Origin: UBA9676 sp035532275
GTDB taxonomy: Bacteria; Actinomycetota; Actinomycetes; Streptosporangiales; Streptosporangiaceae
Length of the DNA stretch: 64,000 nucleotides
Direction of reading: 5' to 3'
Assembly: GCA_035532275.1 (NCBI GenBank)
Contig: DATKRG010000269.1
Span: 9,855 to 73,854, forward strand
Part shown: piece by piece, positions 37,087 through 47,014 of the stretch
Layout of the letters: each line of letters starts with the position of its first letter
Numbering within the stretch: position 1 is the stretch's first letter
Notes under the pieces: generated by a model
What the model was told of the DNA's origin: nothing
The model's input: the letters and a program-made list of their open reading frames with translations, nothing else
The model's database searches: none
Program-made: the position numbers and the translations under genes

Positions 37087-38375
37087 CGCTGACCGGGCGG
37101 GCGGCGCTCGCGGCCCTGACCGGGACCCTGGTCATCCTGGCCTTCCGCGACGTGGCCGCGGTGGTGGCCGTGAACGCGCTGCTGGCGGCGGCGATCGCGG
37201 CCGACCTGGCCCTGGCCGCCCCGGCGGGCCGGCTGACGCTGACCCGGGCCGGGGAGACCAAGGTGCTGCTCGGCCAGAGCGTGCCGGTCTACCTGACCGT
37301 TGCCAACCCCGGCCGCCGCACGCTGCGCGCCAGCATCCGCGACGCCTGGCAGCCCAGCGCCGGCGCGGACCCGCACCATGTGCGGGTCGCCATCCCGCCC
37401 GGCGGGCAGGCCGTCCTGACCACCACGCTCACCCCGGACCGGCGCGGCGACAAGCCGGCGGCGGCGGTGACGATCCGCTCGCTGGGGCCGTTCGGGCTGG
37501 CCGCGCGCCAGGCCAGGCGGACCGCGCCCTGGTCGGTGCGGGTGCTGCCGCCGTTCGCCAGCAGGCGGCACCTGCCGGAGAAACTGTCCCGGCTGCGCCA
37601 GCTGGACGGGCAGCACCGGGCGCTGCTGCGCGGGCAGGGCAGCGAGTTCGACTCCCTGCGCGAGTACGTGATCGGCGACGACGTCAGGTCCATCGACTGG
37701 CGGGCCGCCGCCCGCCGCGGGGATGTGATGGTGCGCACCTGGCGGCCCGAACGCGACCGCCGCATCCTGGCCGTGCTCGACACCGGCCGCACCTCGGCGG
37801 GCCGGGTCGGCGGTGTGCCCCGGCTGGACACCGCCATGGACGCGACACTGCTGCTCACCGCGCTGGCCACGCGGGCAGGCGACCGGATCGACTTCCTGGC
37901 ATTCGACCGGCGGGTCCGGGCCAGGGTCGTGGGGGCCTCACGTTCTGCTGTGCTGTCCGCCGTCACCAGCGCGATGGCGGCCATCGAACCCGAGCTGGTG
38001 GAGACCGACGCCGCGGCCCTGGCCAGCGCAGCGCTCACCACCGCCCGCCACCGCAGCCTGATCGTCATGCTGACCGACCTGAACCCGGCCGCGGTGGAGG
38101 ACGGGCTGCTCCCCGCCCTGCCGCTGCTGGCCGCCCGCAACCAGGTGCTGGTCGCGGCGGTCGCCGACCCGGCGCTGGCGGACATGGCCGCGGGCCGCGC
38201 CGGCGCCGCGCAGGTGTACGGCGCAGCCGCGGCCGAGCAGGCCCGGGCGGACCGGGCGCGGGTCAGCGCCCTGCTGCAGCGGCACGGTGCGCAGGTGGTG
38301 GACGCGCCGCCGGGCAAGCTGCCGTCCGCGCTCGCCGACGCCTACCTGGAGCTGAAGGCGGCCGGGCGGCTGTGA
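37083..38375 (+). CDS. DUF58 domain protein (vWA-like MoxR partner)
   Basis: The 430-residue protein has two N-terminal membrane helices (about residues 8-46), a beta-rich segment (VPVYLTVANPGRRTLRASI), and the DUF58 core GSEFDSLREYVIGDDVRSIDWRAAARRGDVMVRTWRPERDRRILAVLDTGRTS. The last part is a degenerate metal-site (MIDAS-like) motif in a vWA-like fold that ends with LIVMLTDLNP. ATG 37083 overlaps the moxR stop. It is the last gene of the operon and faces the SpoIIM-like gene. DUF58/MoxR pairs have been linked to envelope stress or complex assembly; here the role is inferred from linkage only. Confidence 0.92.
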   Translation: MTLTGRAALAALTGTLVILAFRDVAAVVAVNALLAAAIAADLALAAPAGRLTLTRAGETKVLLGQSVPVYLTVANPGRRTLRASIRDAWQPSAGADPHHVRVAIPPGGQAVLTTTLTPDRRGDKPAAAVTIRSLGPFGLAARQARRTAPWSVRVLPPFASRRHLPEKLSRLRQLDGQHRALLRGQGSEFDSLREYVIGDDVRSIDWRAAARRGDVMVRTWRPERDRRILAVLDTGRTSAGRVGGVPRLDTAMDATLLLTALATRAGDRIDFLAFDRRVRARVVGASRSAVLSAVTSAMAAIEPELVETDAAALASAALTTARHRSLIVMLTDLNPAAVEDGLLPALPLLAARNQVLVAAVADPALADMAAGRAGAAQVYGAAAAEQARADRARVSALLQRHGAQVVDAPPGKLPSALADAYLELKAAGRL

Positions 38376-38406
38376 CGGCAGGCTGCCGGGCGGCGGTGAC
38401 CGGGGC

Positions 38407-39402
38407 TCAGCCGCTGACCGGCGCGAGCGCGGGCGCGTCCGGCATGTCCGCGGTCAGCCCGGCCGCCGCGGCGCGCCGCCCCGCCGCGATCACGTAGGCC
38501 AGGAACAGGCACTCGGCGGCCCCGCCGATGCCGATCCGCGCCCAGGTGGGAAGCGGCGACGGGGTGACGAAGGCCTCGATGATGCCCGAGACGAGCAGCA
38601 CCACCACCAGGCCCAGCACGATGGCCACCGAGGCTCTGCCCTCCTCGGCGAGCGCCTGCCCGCGCGGCCGGGGGCCAGGGTCGATCACTGTCCAGCCCAG
38701 CCGCAGGCCGGTCGCTGCCGCCAGGAACACGGCCGACAGCTCCAGCATCCCGTGCGGCAGGATCAGCGCGAAGAACAGCACCCCCTTGCCGTGCACGATC
38801 ATCAGCGCACCGGCGACACCGAGGTTGGCGGCGTTGGCCAGCATGAACAGGATCGTGGGTATCCCTAGCAGGATCCCGAAGATCAGCGACTCGGCCGCGA
38901 GCCAGGCGTTGTGCGTCCACACCTGCGCCGCGAAGGCGGGCGCCGCGTACTGCGAGTAGTAGCCCTGGAACTGCTGGTTCACCAGCTTGCGGACCACCGA
39001 CCTGGGCAGCAGGGCCGCCTGGACAGCGGGCGAGCGCGCGACCCACCAGCCGATCAGGACGGCAACCAGCAGCGAGCCGAGCGCGGTGGCCAGCCACCAC
39101 CAGCGGGCACGGTAGGCCATCAGCGGGAACGTGACGAGCGCGAACCTGCCGACGATGCCCCACTCGGAGGCGTACGCGCCGGTCACCGCCGCCCGTGCCC
39201 GGGCGACCCGGCCGGACAGCGCCGCCACCAGGACGGGGTCATGGCCCGCCGACCGCACCGCCGACAGGTGGGTCGTGGTCCGCTGGTAGAGCGTGACCAG
39301 CTCGTCGATCTCGGCACCGGACAGCCGGCGCCGCCGCTTCACCAGCGTGTCCAGCCGCTTCCACTCGCCCTGGTGCGCGGCCACATAGGCGTCGACGTCC
39401 AC
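38407..39402 (-). CDS. Stage II sporulation protein M-like (SpoIIM/DUF95) membrane protein
   Basis: A 331-residue membrane protein. The N-terminal cytoplasmic helix contains VDAYVAAHQGEWKRLDTLVKRRRRLSGAEIDELVTLYQRTTTHLSAVRS, the typical start of actinobacterial SpoIIM-like proteins. Six to seven membrane segments follow with FGILLGIPTILFMLANAANLG, GVLFFALILPHGMLELSAVFLAAATGLRLGW and VSGIIEAFVTPSPLP. In Bacillus SpoIIM acts in engulfment; in this setting, next to RDD and DUF58 genes, its task is unknown. GTG 39402 sits 6 nt from TAGTCT (39409-39414 on this strand), so the transcript is probably leaderless. It is divergent from the RDD gene. Confidence 0.88.
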   Translation of the reverse strand: MDVDAYVAAHQGEWKRLDTLVKRRRRLSGAEIDELVTLYQRTTTHLSAVRSAGHDPVLVAALSGRVARARAAVTGAYASEWGIVGRFALVTFPLMAYRARWWWLATALGSLLVAVLIGWWVARSPAVQAALLPRSVVRKLVNQQFQGYYSQYAAPAFAAQVWTHNAWLAAESLIFGILLGIPTILFMLANAANLGVAGALMIVHGKGVLFFALILPHGMLELSAVFLAAATGLRLGWTVIDPGPRPRGQALAEEGRASVAIVLGLVVVLLVSGIIEAFVTPSPLPTWARIGIGGAAECLFLAYVIAAGRRAAAAGLTADMPDAPALAPVSG

Positions 39403-39408
39403 GGCAGG

Positions 39409-39436
39409 AGACTACTGCGCCGGCGGGGGTTAGCCT
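39409..39436. promoter_or_regulatory. Divergent -10 boxes between the SpoIIM-like and RDD genes
   Basis: On the minus strand TAGTCT (39409-39414) ends 6 nt before GTG 39402. On the plus strand TAGCCT (39431-39436) precedes the RDD gene by 15-30 nt depending on which start is used. Both genes are thus driven from a 65-bp gap. Confidence 0.4.
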
Positions 39437-39466
39437 TAGCCGGAAACTCAGATGGACGGAGACAAC

Positions 39467-40426
39467 GTGGCCGAGGTCGTCACCGGCGAGGCTGTCGTCC
39501 TTGAGGTGCCGTGCGCCCGGTTCCCCAGCCGGGTGATCGCCCTGTTCATCGACCTGGTGATCCAGTTCGTGCTGATCGGGATCCTGCTGGGAATCGTCGG
39601 GGCCAGCGCGGGCGGCAGCGGCCTCGACGCGGCCGCGGTGGCCGCCCTGGTGCTCACGGTCCTCGTGCTGGTGCTGATCGGCTACCCGATCACCTGGGAG
39701 ACGGCGACCCGGGGCAGGTCGCCCGGCAAGTTCGCGCTCGGCCTGCGGGTGGTCGGCGACGACGGCAGCCCGGAGCGGTTCCGGCAGGCCCTGGTCCGCG
39801 GGCTCGCCACGGTGGTCGACTTCTGGTTCCCGCCGTTTTTCGGCGTCCCCGCGCTCGTCTGCTCCCTGCTGTCGGACCGGGGCAAGCGCCTCGGCGACGT
39901 CTTCGCTGGCACGTTCGTCATCCAGCAGCGGCTGCCGGCCCGGCGGGGCGCAGCGGCCCAGCCGCCCGCGATGCCACCCGAACTGGCCGCCTGGGCCTCC
40001 GGCCTGGAACTGTCCGGGCTGACCGACGCCAGCGCCGCCATGGCCCGCCGGTATCTGGCCCGCCTGGCCGAACTCACCCCCGACGCCCGGGCCGAACTCG
40101 GCGAGCGGATCGCCGCCACCGTCAGGGGGCAGGTCGGGCCGCCACCCCCGCCGGGCACGCCGGTGCCGGCCTACCTGGGCGCCGTGCTGGCCGAACGGCA
40201 CCGGCGGGAGCACGCCCGGCTCATGCCGCCCGGCTGGTCCCCGGTGCCCGCATCCGCACCCGCACCCGCACCCGCATCCGCACCCGCGCCGGTACCGGGC
40301 ACGGCATGGACCTGGGCAGCATGGGAAGGGGAGGGAGCACGGCAGGGCCTGCCAGGCGAGCCCAGCGAGCCTGGCGCGTCAGCCGAGCAACCCGCCAGGG
40401 CCACGGGATTCGTTCCGCCGCAATGA
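39467..40426 (+). CDS. RDD family membrane protein
   Basis: A 319-residue protein with the RDD domain at the N-terminus: CARFPSRVIALFIDLVIQFVLIGILLGIVG (first helix with the Arg/Asp pair), a second helix, then TWETATRGRSPGKFALGLRVVGDDG and GKRLGDVFAGTFVI. The C-terminal half is soluble, with an AP-rich repeat (APAPAPASAPAP). GTG 39467 is preferred because GGAG lies 5 nt upstream; ATG 39452 in the same frame would add five residues. RDD proteins are poorly defined and some may transport ions. Linkage to SpoIIM, DUF58 and MoxR genes is common in actinobacteria. Confidence 0.88.
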   Translation: MAEVVTGEAVVLEVPCARFPSRVIALFIDLVIQFVLIGILLGIVGASAGGSGLDAAAVAALVLTVLVLVLIGYPITWETATRGRSPGKFALGLRVVGDDGSPERFRQALVRGLATVVDFWFPPFFGVPALVCSLLSDRGKRLGDVFAGTFVIQQRLPARRGAAAQPPAMPPELAAWASGLELSGLTDASAAMARRYLARLAELTPDARAELGERIAATVRGQVGPPPPPGTPVPAYLGAVLAERHRREHARLMPPGWSPVPASAPAPAPASAPAPVPGTAWTWAAWEGEGARQGLPGEPSEPGASAEQPARATGFVPPQ

Positions 40427-40471
40427 CCTGACAAGCACCGGCACCGGACCCGCCTGCCAAGGACGCTGCCC

Positions 40472-41620
40472 ATGCACGAAGACCCCTGCACCGCCCCGGC
40501 GGTGCGCGACCACCCGGCCGGGCCCGCCCCGGGACGCCAGGCCGGCCCGGCGACCGCTGAACCGCCCGCCCCGGCGGTCACCCCAGCGGCCCGGCGGCGC
40601 TGGCCACGGGTGGCAGCGGCGGTGCTGGCCGCGAGCGTGATCATCGGCGCGATCGTGGTGGGCCGCCACACGCTGGTCCACTCACTCGCCTCGCTCGGCA
40701 GTCTCGACGTCGGCTGGTTCTTGCTGGCTGTCCTCTTCGAATGCGTGTCGCTCACCGCGTTCGGGCTCAGCCGGCGGCGGCTGCTGCGCGCCGACGGCCA
40801 CCAGGCCGACTTCGGGTCGGTGATGGCGATCACCTACGCGGGGAACGCGCTGTCGATGTCGGTGCCCTTCGCCGGCGCCCAGCTGGCGGCCTTCTTCTCG
40901 TACCGGCAGTTCCGGCGCCGCGGCCTCGACCCGGCGCTCACCGGCTGGGCGCTGGGCGTCTCGGCTATCGCCTCGTCCTCCGCGCTCGCCCTCATCCTCA
41001 TCGCCGGGGCACTGGCGGGCGGCGCCCCCCTGGCCACGCTGGCCGGTTTCGCCGCGGCGGCGGTGTTCGCCCTGCCGGCGGTGACCGTCCTGCTGGCACT
41101 GCGGTACCCGCGGGCGCGTGCGGTCGCCAACCGGGCACTGGCCTGGCTGGTCCGCCAGGCCCGGCGGGTAGTCCGCAAGCCGGGAGTCGACCCGGCCGAC
41201 CTGGACGCGTTCCTCACCCGGCTGGCCAGCATCCGGCTCGGGTGGCCGCGGTACGCGGAGGTGTTCGGGCTGGCGGTGGTGAACTGGCTGGCCGACTGTG
41301 CGTGCCTTGCCTGCGCGATCCGCGCCACCGGTGCGCCGGTCCCCTGGCACGGCCTGATCCTGGCCTACGGGGCTGGCGCCGCGGCGGGCAGCACCGGGAT
41401 CACCCCGGGCGGGTTCGGCCTGGTCGAGGTGACGCTCACCGCCGCGCTGGTGGCGGCCGGGATGACCACGCCCCGGGCGCTGACCGCCGTCCTCGCCTAC
41501 CGGCTGGTCAACTTCTGGCTGATCCTGCTCGGCGGCGGGATCGCGATGGTCGTGCTGACCAGGGCCCGGGACAGCCGGATCCGCCGCTACCCCCGCCGGG
41601 AGGGGCCGCGGCAGGGCTAG
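40472..41620 (+). CDS. UPF0104/YbhN-type (lysylphosphatidylglycerol synthase transmembrane-like) membrane protein
   Basis: A 382-residue polytopic protein with about eight helices. Signature regions: VGWFLLAVLFECVSLTAFGLSRRRLLRADG, ITYAGNALSMSVPFAGAQLAAFFSYRQFRRRG and, near the C-terminus, YGAGAAAGSTGITPGGFGLVEVTLTAALVAAGM. This is the flippase-like fold shared by the membrane part of MprF and the YbhN/AglD group. No synthetase domain is attached, so it may flip a lipid or polyprenyl-linked substrate. ATG 40472 follows the RDD gene by 45 nt, and they may be co-transcribed. It faces the SAH-hydrolase paralogue with 13 nt between stops. Confidence 0.85.
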   Translation: MHEDPCTAPAVRDHPAGPAPGRQAGPATAEPPAPAVTPAARRRWPRVAAAVLAASVIIGAIVVGRHTLVHSLASLGSLDVGWFLLAVLFECVSLTAFGLSRRRLLRADGHQADFGSVMAITYAGNALSMSVPFAGAQLAAFFSYRQFRRRGLDPALTGWALGVSAIASSSALALILIAGALAGGAPLATLAGFAAAAVFALPAVTVLLALRYPRARAVANRALAWLVRQARRVVRKPGVDPADLDAFLTRLASIRLGWPRYAEVFGLAVVNWLADCACLACAIRATGAPVPWHGLILAYGAGAAAGSTGITPGGFGLVEVTLTAALVAAGMTTPRALTAVLAYRLVNFWLILLGGGIAMVVLTRARDSRIRRYPRREGPRQG

Positions 41621-41633
41621 CCGCCGGGCTGGG

Positions 41634-42908
41634 TCAGGCGCCCTGGCGCCAGGAGCTCAGGTATTCCTGCTGGGCCGCGGTCAGGGTGTCGATCCGCGCC
41701 CCGGAGGACTCCAGGGTCAGCCTGGCGATCTGCTCGTCGATCTCGGCGGGGACCGGGTGGACGCCGGCCGCCAGGGCGGCCTCGCCGGCGGCCAGCCAGC
41801 CGAGCACGAGTGCCTGGCCGGCGAAGGACACGTCCATCACCTGCGGCGGGTTCCCCTCGGCCGCGACCAGGTTCACCACCCGTCCCTCGGCCAGCAGCAG
41901 CAGCCGGCGGCCGTCGCTGAGCAGGTACTCGTCGGTGTGCGGGCGCACGTCCCGGGTGATCTTCACCGCTGCCTCGGCCAGCGCGCGGATGTCGATCTCG
42001 GCGTCGAAGTGCCCGGCGTTGGCCAGGATGGCGCCGTCCCGCAGGGCGGGCAGGTGCCCGGCCGTGATCACGTCCCGGGACCCGGTGGCGGTGATGAACA
42101 CCTCACCCGCGGGCGCCGCCTGCGCCATCGGCTGCACCCGGAACCCGCGCAGCACCGCTTCCAGTGCCCGCACCGGGTCGACCTCGGTGACGATGACCTG
42201 TGCGCTGAGCCCCCGGGCCGCCTCCGCGATGCCACGCCCGCAGGCGCCGTAACCGGCCACCACCACCACCCGGCCGGCCAGCAGGGTGTTGGTGGCCCGC
42301 AGCACGCCGTCGATGACCGACTGCCCGGTGCCGCAGGTGTTGTCGAACATGCGCTTGGTGGTGGTCATGTCGGTGGCCACCATCGGGAAGGCCAGCGCCC
42401 CCTCCTGCGCCATCCGGCGCAGCCTGACCACCCCGCTGGCGGTGGACTCACAGCCGCCGCGCACCGCCGCGAGCAGTTCGGGGCGCTGGGCGTGCAGGGT
42501 GTTCACCAGGTCGCCACCGTCGTCGATGACCAGGTCCGGGCCGCAGTCGAGCGCCCGGTGGATGTGCTCGTCGTAGGTGAGCTGGTCCACCCCGGCCCGG
42601 GCGAACACCGCCGCGCCAGCGGCGGCCAGGGCGGCGGCGACGTCGTCCTGGGTGGACAGCGGGTTGGAGGCGGCCAGGAACACCCGCGCCCCGCCCGCGT
42701 GCAGCGCGTTCACCAGGCCCGCCGTCTCGGCCGTGACATGCAGGCAGGCCGCGACGGTGAGCCCGGCGAACGGCCGCTGCGCCGCGAACCGGTCGGCGAT
42801 CAGGCGCAGCACCGGCATGCCCCGCCGCGCCCAGTCGATCCGGGCCCGTCCCGCCTCGGCCAGCCCCGGGTCGGCGATGTCGGCGGGCAGGCCCGCGCTG
42901 GCCGTCAT
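41634..42908 (-). CDS. Archaeal-type S-adenosylhomocysteine hydrolase paralogue, possible S-inosylhomocysteine hydrolase
   Basis: A 424-residue member of the AdoHcy hydrolase family, shorter than the neighbouring SahH and without its KPDHYRY C-terminus. The nucleoside-binding motif reads HVTAE (His57, Thr59, Glu61), i.e. HxTxE instead of HxTxQ. Other features match the archaeal branch: FDNTCGTGQS, and no insert in the substrate domain. NAD-binding loop GYGACGRG, catalytic Asp (IDDGGD), Glu (GGCES), Lys (TTTKRMFDN) and His (NAGHFDAEID) are kept. The usual GHP near the C-terminal domain reads GNP. HxTxE enzymes studied in archaea favour S-inosylhomocysteine. ATG 42908 lies 3 nt after the sahH stop, so the two form an operon. 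Confidence 0.85.
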   Translation of the reverse strand: MTASAGLPADIADPGLAEAGRARIDWARRGMPVLRLIADRFAAQRPFAGLTVAACLHVTAETAGLVNALHAGGARVFLAASNPLSTQDDVAAALAAAGAAVFARAGVDQLTYDEHIHRALDCGPDLVIDDGGDLVNTLHAQRPELLAAVRGGCESTASGVVRLRRMAQEGALAFPMVATDMTTTKRMFDNTCGTGQSVIDGVLRATNTLLAGRVVVVAGYGACGRGIAEAARGLSAQVIVTEVDPVRALEAVLRGFRVQPMAQAAPAGEVFITATGSRDVITAGHLPALRDGAILANAGHFDAEIDIRALAEAAVKITRDVRPHTDEYLLSDGRRLLLLAEGRVVNLVAAEGNPPQVMDVSFAGQALVLGWLAAGEAALAAGVHPVPAEIDEQIARLTLESSGARIDTLTAAQQEYLSSWRQGA

Positions 42909-42911
42909 CGC

Positions 42912-44357
<1,446 letters not shown>

Positions 44358-44435
44358 GTCCACTCCTGTCGTGAGGGCGCGCTGACACCTCGACCGTATG
44401 GGAAGACCGGCGCCCTGCGCACGCGATGGGGGGTG

Positions 44436-44459
44436 TTCTTGACACAAGAATGTTAGATT
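44436..44459 (+). promoter_or_regulatory. Probable MerR operator and leaderless -10 box
   Basis: A perfect inverted repeat TTCTTG-ACA-CAAGAA (44436-44450) lies just upstream of TAGATT (44454-44459), which ends 7 nt before the merR ATG. The palindrome sits where the -35/-10 spacer would be, as for MerR-type operators. It lies about 80 nt upstream of the divergent sahH start and could affect both genes. Confidence 0.55.
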
Positions 44460-44466
44460 CGGCTCC

Positions 44467-44865
44467 ATGCGCATCACGGAGGCCGCGCAGCGGCTCGGCA
44501 CCTCACCCCGGATGCTCCGGTACCGGGACCTGCTCGGCTTGCTGCCGCCCGTCCGCGAGCCAGCCCGCGCCCGCCGCACCCCTTCCCACGGCCGGGCCCC
44601 CGCCCCCGGGCACCGGCGGTTCGGCGAGGACGACCTCGGCGCGATGGCACTGGCACTGGCGATGGAGCAGCGCTACGACATCAGCCCGGCTGCACTGGCG
44701 TTCGGCCTGCGGGTCCTGACCGAACCCCGGGTGCGGGCGGAGGTAGCCGAGCTCGGCCGCCGGATCGGGCGGATCGAGCCGCTGCCCGCCCGTGCGCTGG
44801 AGTTCGAGAAGGAACGGGCGCTGCGGCTGCTCAGCCTGGCTCCCCGCCGGCGGCCGGGAACCTAG
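44467..44865 (+). CDS. MerR-family transcriptional regulator
   Basis: A 132-residue regulator. The N-terminal winged helix is typical: MRITEAAQRLGTSPRMLRYRDLLGLLPP, then a Pro/Arg-rich wing that is longer than usual (PARARRTPSHGRAPAPGHRRFGEDDL). A C-terminal helical part has LGRRIGRIEPLPARALEFEKERALRLL. There are no Cys residues, so it is not a metal sensor of the classical type. It probably binds the palindrome TTCTTGACACAAGAA in front of its own gene. Its targets could include sahH on the other strand, but this is an inference from position. Confidence 0.85.
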   Translation: MRITEAAQRLGTSPRMLRYRDLLGLLPPVREPARARRTPSHGRAPAPGHRRFGEDDLGAMALALAMEQRYDISPAALAFGLRVLTEPRVRAEVAELGRRIGRIEPLPARALEFEKERALRLLSLAPRRRPGT

Positions 44866-44891
44866 GCGGACCGCGGCAGCCCGGCCGGCCG

Positions 44892-45845
44892 TCACCGGCG
44901 TGGGCGCCGTAACGGCCGCCGGCGGACCGCGCGGACCGCCGGGTCGGTCGCGTCCGCGCGGGATGCCTGATACAGGTCCGGCTCAAGATAGATCATCTCG
45001 GCGATCGGCACCGCGCTGCGGACCCGGCGCTCGGCCGCGTCGATGCCCGCCGCGATCACGTCGGCCCGGTCCGACCCGCGGACCGCGATCTTCGCCGCGA
45101 CCAGCAGGCTCTCCGGTCCCATATGCAGGGTGCGGAGGTGGATCACCCGCTCCACCTCGGCGCCTGCCTCCAGCGCGGCCACGATCGCCCGCTCCTCCTC
45201 GGCGCTGGCGGCCTCCCCGATGAGCAGGCTCTTCGTCTCGATCGCCAGGATCACCGCGACTGTGGCCAGCAGGGCACCGATCGCCAGCGAGCCGGCCCCG
45301 TCCCACACCTCGCTGCCGGTGATCACGGTCAGCGCCAGCGCCGCGCCGGCGAACATCAGCCCTATCAGCGCCGCGACGTCCTCGAGCAGCACCGCGGGGA
45401 GCTCGGGCGCCTTGGCCCGCCGGATGAACGCGAGCCAGCCATGCCGCCCACGGACCCGGTTCGACTCGTGGACAGCGGTCCGCAGCGAGAAGCTTTCCAT
45501 CGCGACAGCGATCGCCAGCACGGCGAACGCGACCGCAGGCGACCGCACGGGCTGCGGGTGGGTGATCTTGTGTACGCCCTCGTAGACCGAGAAGGCGGCG
45601 CCGCCGGTGAACAGCACGACCGCCACCACGAACGCGTAGAAGTACCGCTCGCGGCCGAACCCGAACGGGTGCTCCTCGGTCTGCGCGCGGCCCGCCCTGC
45701 TGCGCCCTATCAGCAGCAGCGCCTGGTTGCCGGTGTCAGCCACGGAGTGGACGGACTCGGCCAGCATGGAGGCAGACCCGGTGACCGCGAACGCGATGAA
45801 TTTCGTGATCGCGATGCCCAGGTTCGCGGCGAGCGCCGCCAGCAC
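44892..45845 (-). CDS. Cation diffusion facilitator (CDF) family transporter
   Basis: CDF proteins export divalent cations (Zn, Fe, Mn, Co) in exchange for protons. The 317-residue protein has the family's N-terminal start (ALAANLGIAITKFIAFAVTGSASMLAESVHSVADTGNQALL), with the HxxxD metal site in helix 2, then HPFGFGRERYFYAFVVAVVLF and further helices, and a cytoplasmic C-terminal domain (EVERVIHLRTLHMGPESLLVAAKI). GTG 45845 is the first standard start. The frame is open upstream for 14 more codons to ATT 45887, which has AGGAAG before it, so the true N-terminus may be longer. It lies 56 nt after the SIS gene and may be in the same transcript. Confidence 0.92.
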   Translation of the reverse strand: MLAALAANLGIAITKFIAFAVTGSASMLAESVHSVADTGNQALLLIGRSRAGRAQTEEHPFGFGRERYFYAFVVAVVLFTGGAAFSVYEGVHKITHPQPVRSPAVAFAVLAIAVAMESFSLRTAVHESNRVRGRHGWLAFIRRAKAPELPAVLLEDVAALIGLMFAGAALALTVITGSEVWDGAGSLAIGALLATVAVILAIETKSLLIGEAASAEEERAIVAALEAGAEVERVIHLRTLHMGPESLLVAAKIAVRGSDRADVIAAGIDAAERRVRSAVPIAEMIYLEPDLYQASRADATDPAVRAVRRRPLRRPRR

Positions 45846-45901
45846 CGCCCGCAGACCGGCTGACCCGTGGCCGGAGTTGCTGCTAATGACCGAACCACTT
45901 C

Positions 45902-47014
45902 CTATACGATGCGCGCTTTCAGTTCGCCGATGGCCGCGACCGGGCCGGGGTCGATCCCCTGCGCGATGGCAAGGTACACCGTCGCGTAGTCGATCAGCTG
46001 GACCAGGCTCGCCAGGCGCTCCAGCGGGCCGTCCCCGGAGGCGGCCAGCTCGGTGACACCGATGCCACGCCCGGCTGCCAGCCGCGCCGACTCCTCCCGG
46101 CGCCGGCTCACCTGCGGGTGCTCGCGGCTGTCGCGCAGCAGCACGAGCCGCAGCGGCACAGCAGGCTCCTCGCCACCGATCCCGCCGGGCCCGGGCGCGA
46201 ACGGCCCGTCGAAGGCGACCACCTGGTTGTGGTTGGCCTCGGGCAGGACGCCCACCACCGCCGGGTACTTGGCGTTCTCGTTGAGCTGGCAGGCGAAGCG
46301 GTAGGCGGCCACGCCGGCCAGCGGGGAGGTGCCCCAGATCATCGGCAGCGCGCCTGCCAGCTCCAGTGCGAGCGTCTTGGCTGGGTTGACGAACGACTCG
46401 CTGTCAGGCCGGCACAGATGCGAGACCCGCTCCAGCTCGGCGGCGGCCAGCTCGTAGCCGTCCGCGGGGATGTCCACCAGGCCCAGCAGGCCCGCGATCA
46501 CCACCAGCGGCACGGACAGGCCCCACAGGGTTGACCGCGGCATGCCGGCCGACCGCACCCCGATGAACGGGGCCCGCGCCTGCTCGGCGATCATCGCCAG
46601 CGGCGAGCCTTCGCCGCCCACCCCGACCAGGCGGCAGCCGCGCCGGACCGCGGCGGTGGCGGCGGCGATCGTCTCCTCCGTCCCGCCCGAGCACGACACG
46701 GCGATGACCAGGTCGGCGGCACCCACCCAGGCGGGCAGCTGGTAGTCGTGCACCGCGACGACCTGGACCGGGCAGCCGGGGCCGCAGATGGCCGCCAGGA
46801 CGTCACCGGCCACCCCGGAGCCGCCCATCCCGGTCACGACGATCGCCCGTGGCCGGCCCGCCGCGATGATCCCATCCAGGTCCGTCTCCCGGGTGGCCCG
46901 GACGGCGGTGCGCACCTGCGCCGCCGAGGAGGCCACCTGCCGGAGCATGTCGGCCGGGTCGGCCTCCGCCAGCAGCGCCGTCTTGTCGAGGCGCTCCTGC
47001 GCGTCGACCGTCAC
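45902..47014 (-). CDS. SIS-domain phosphoglucose/phosphomannose isomerase-like protein
   Basis: A 370-residue protein with two SIS sugar-phosphate isomerase domains: AIVVTGMGGSGVAGDVLAA, AVSCSGGTEETIAAATAAVRRG in the first, and IWGTSPLAGVAAYRFACQLNENAKYPAVVGVLPEANHNQVVAFDGP in the second. This is the bifunctional PGI/PMI-type family. Its mycobacterial counterpart lies next to manA and manB, so the role is likely interconversion of hexose-6-phosphates for GDP-mannose and envelope glycans. GTG 47014 overlaps the Trm112-like stop (GTGA). No manA gene is visible nearby, so this protein may carry that activity. Confidence 0.88.
   Translation of the reverse strand: MTVDAQERLDKTALLAEADPADMLRQVASSAAQVRTAVRATRETDLDGIIAAGRPRAIVVTGMGGSGVAGDVLAAICGPGCPVQVVAVHDYQLPAWVGAADLVIAVSCSGGTEETIAAATAAVRRGCRLVGVGGEGSPLAMIAEQARAPFIGVRSAGMPRSTLWGLSVPLVVIAGLLGLVDIPADGYELAAAELERVSHLCRPDSESFVNPAKTLALELAGALPMIWGTSPLAGVAAYRFACQLNENAKYPAVVGVLPEANHNQVVAFDGPFAPGPGGIGGEEPAVPLRLVLLRDSREHPQVSRRREESARLAAGRGIGVTELAASGDGPLERLASLVQLIDYATVYLAIAQGIDPGPVAAIGELKARIV

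Noticed and set aside
44358..44466. Possible SAH riboswitch in the sahH leader
   Set aside because: The 108-nt leader shows no match to SAH riboswitch core sequences that I can recognise; only an SD and the MerR-type palindrome are visible.
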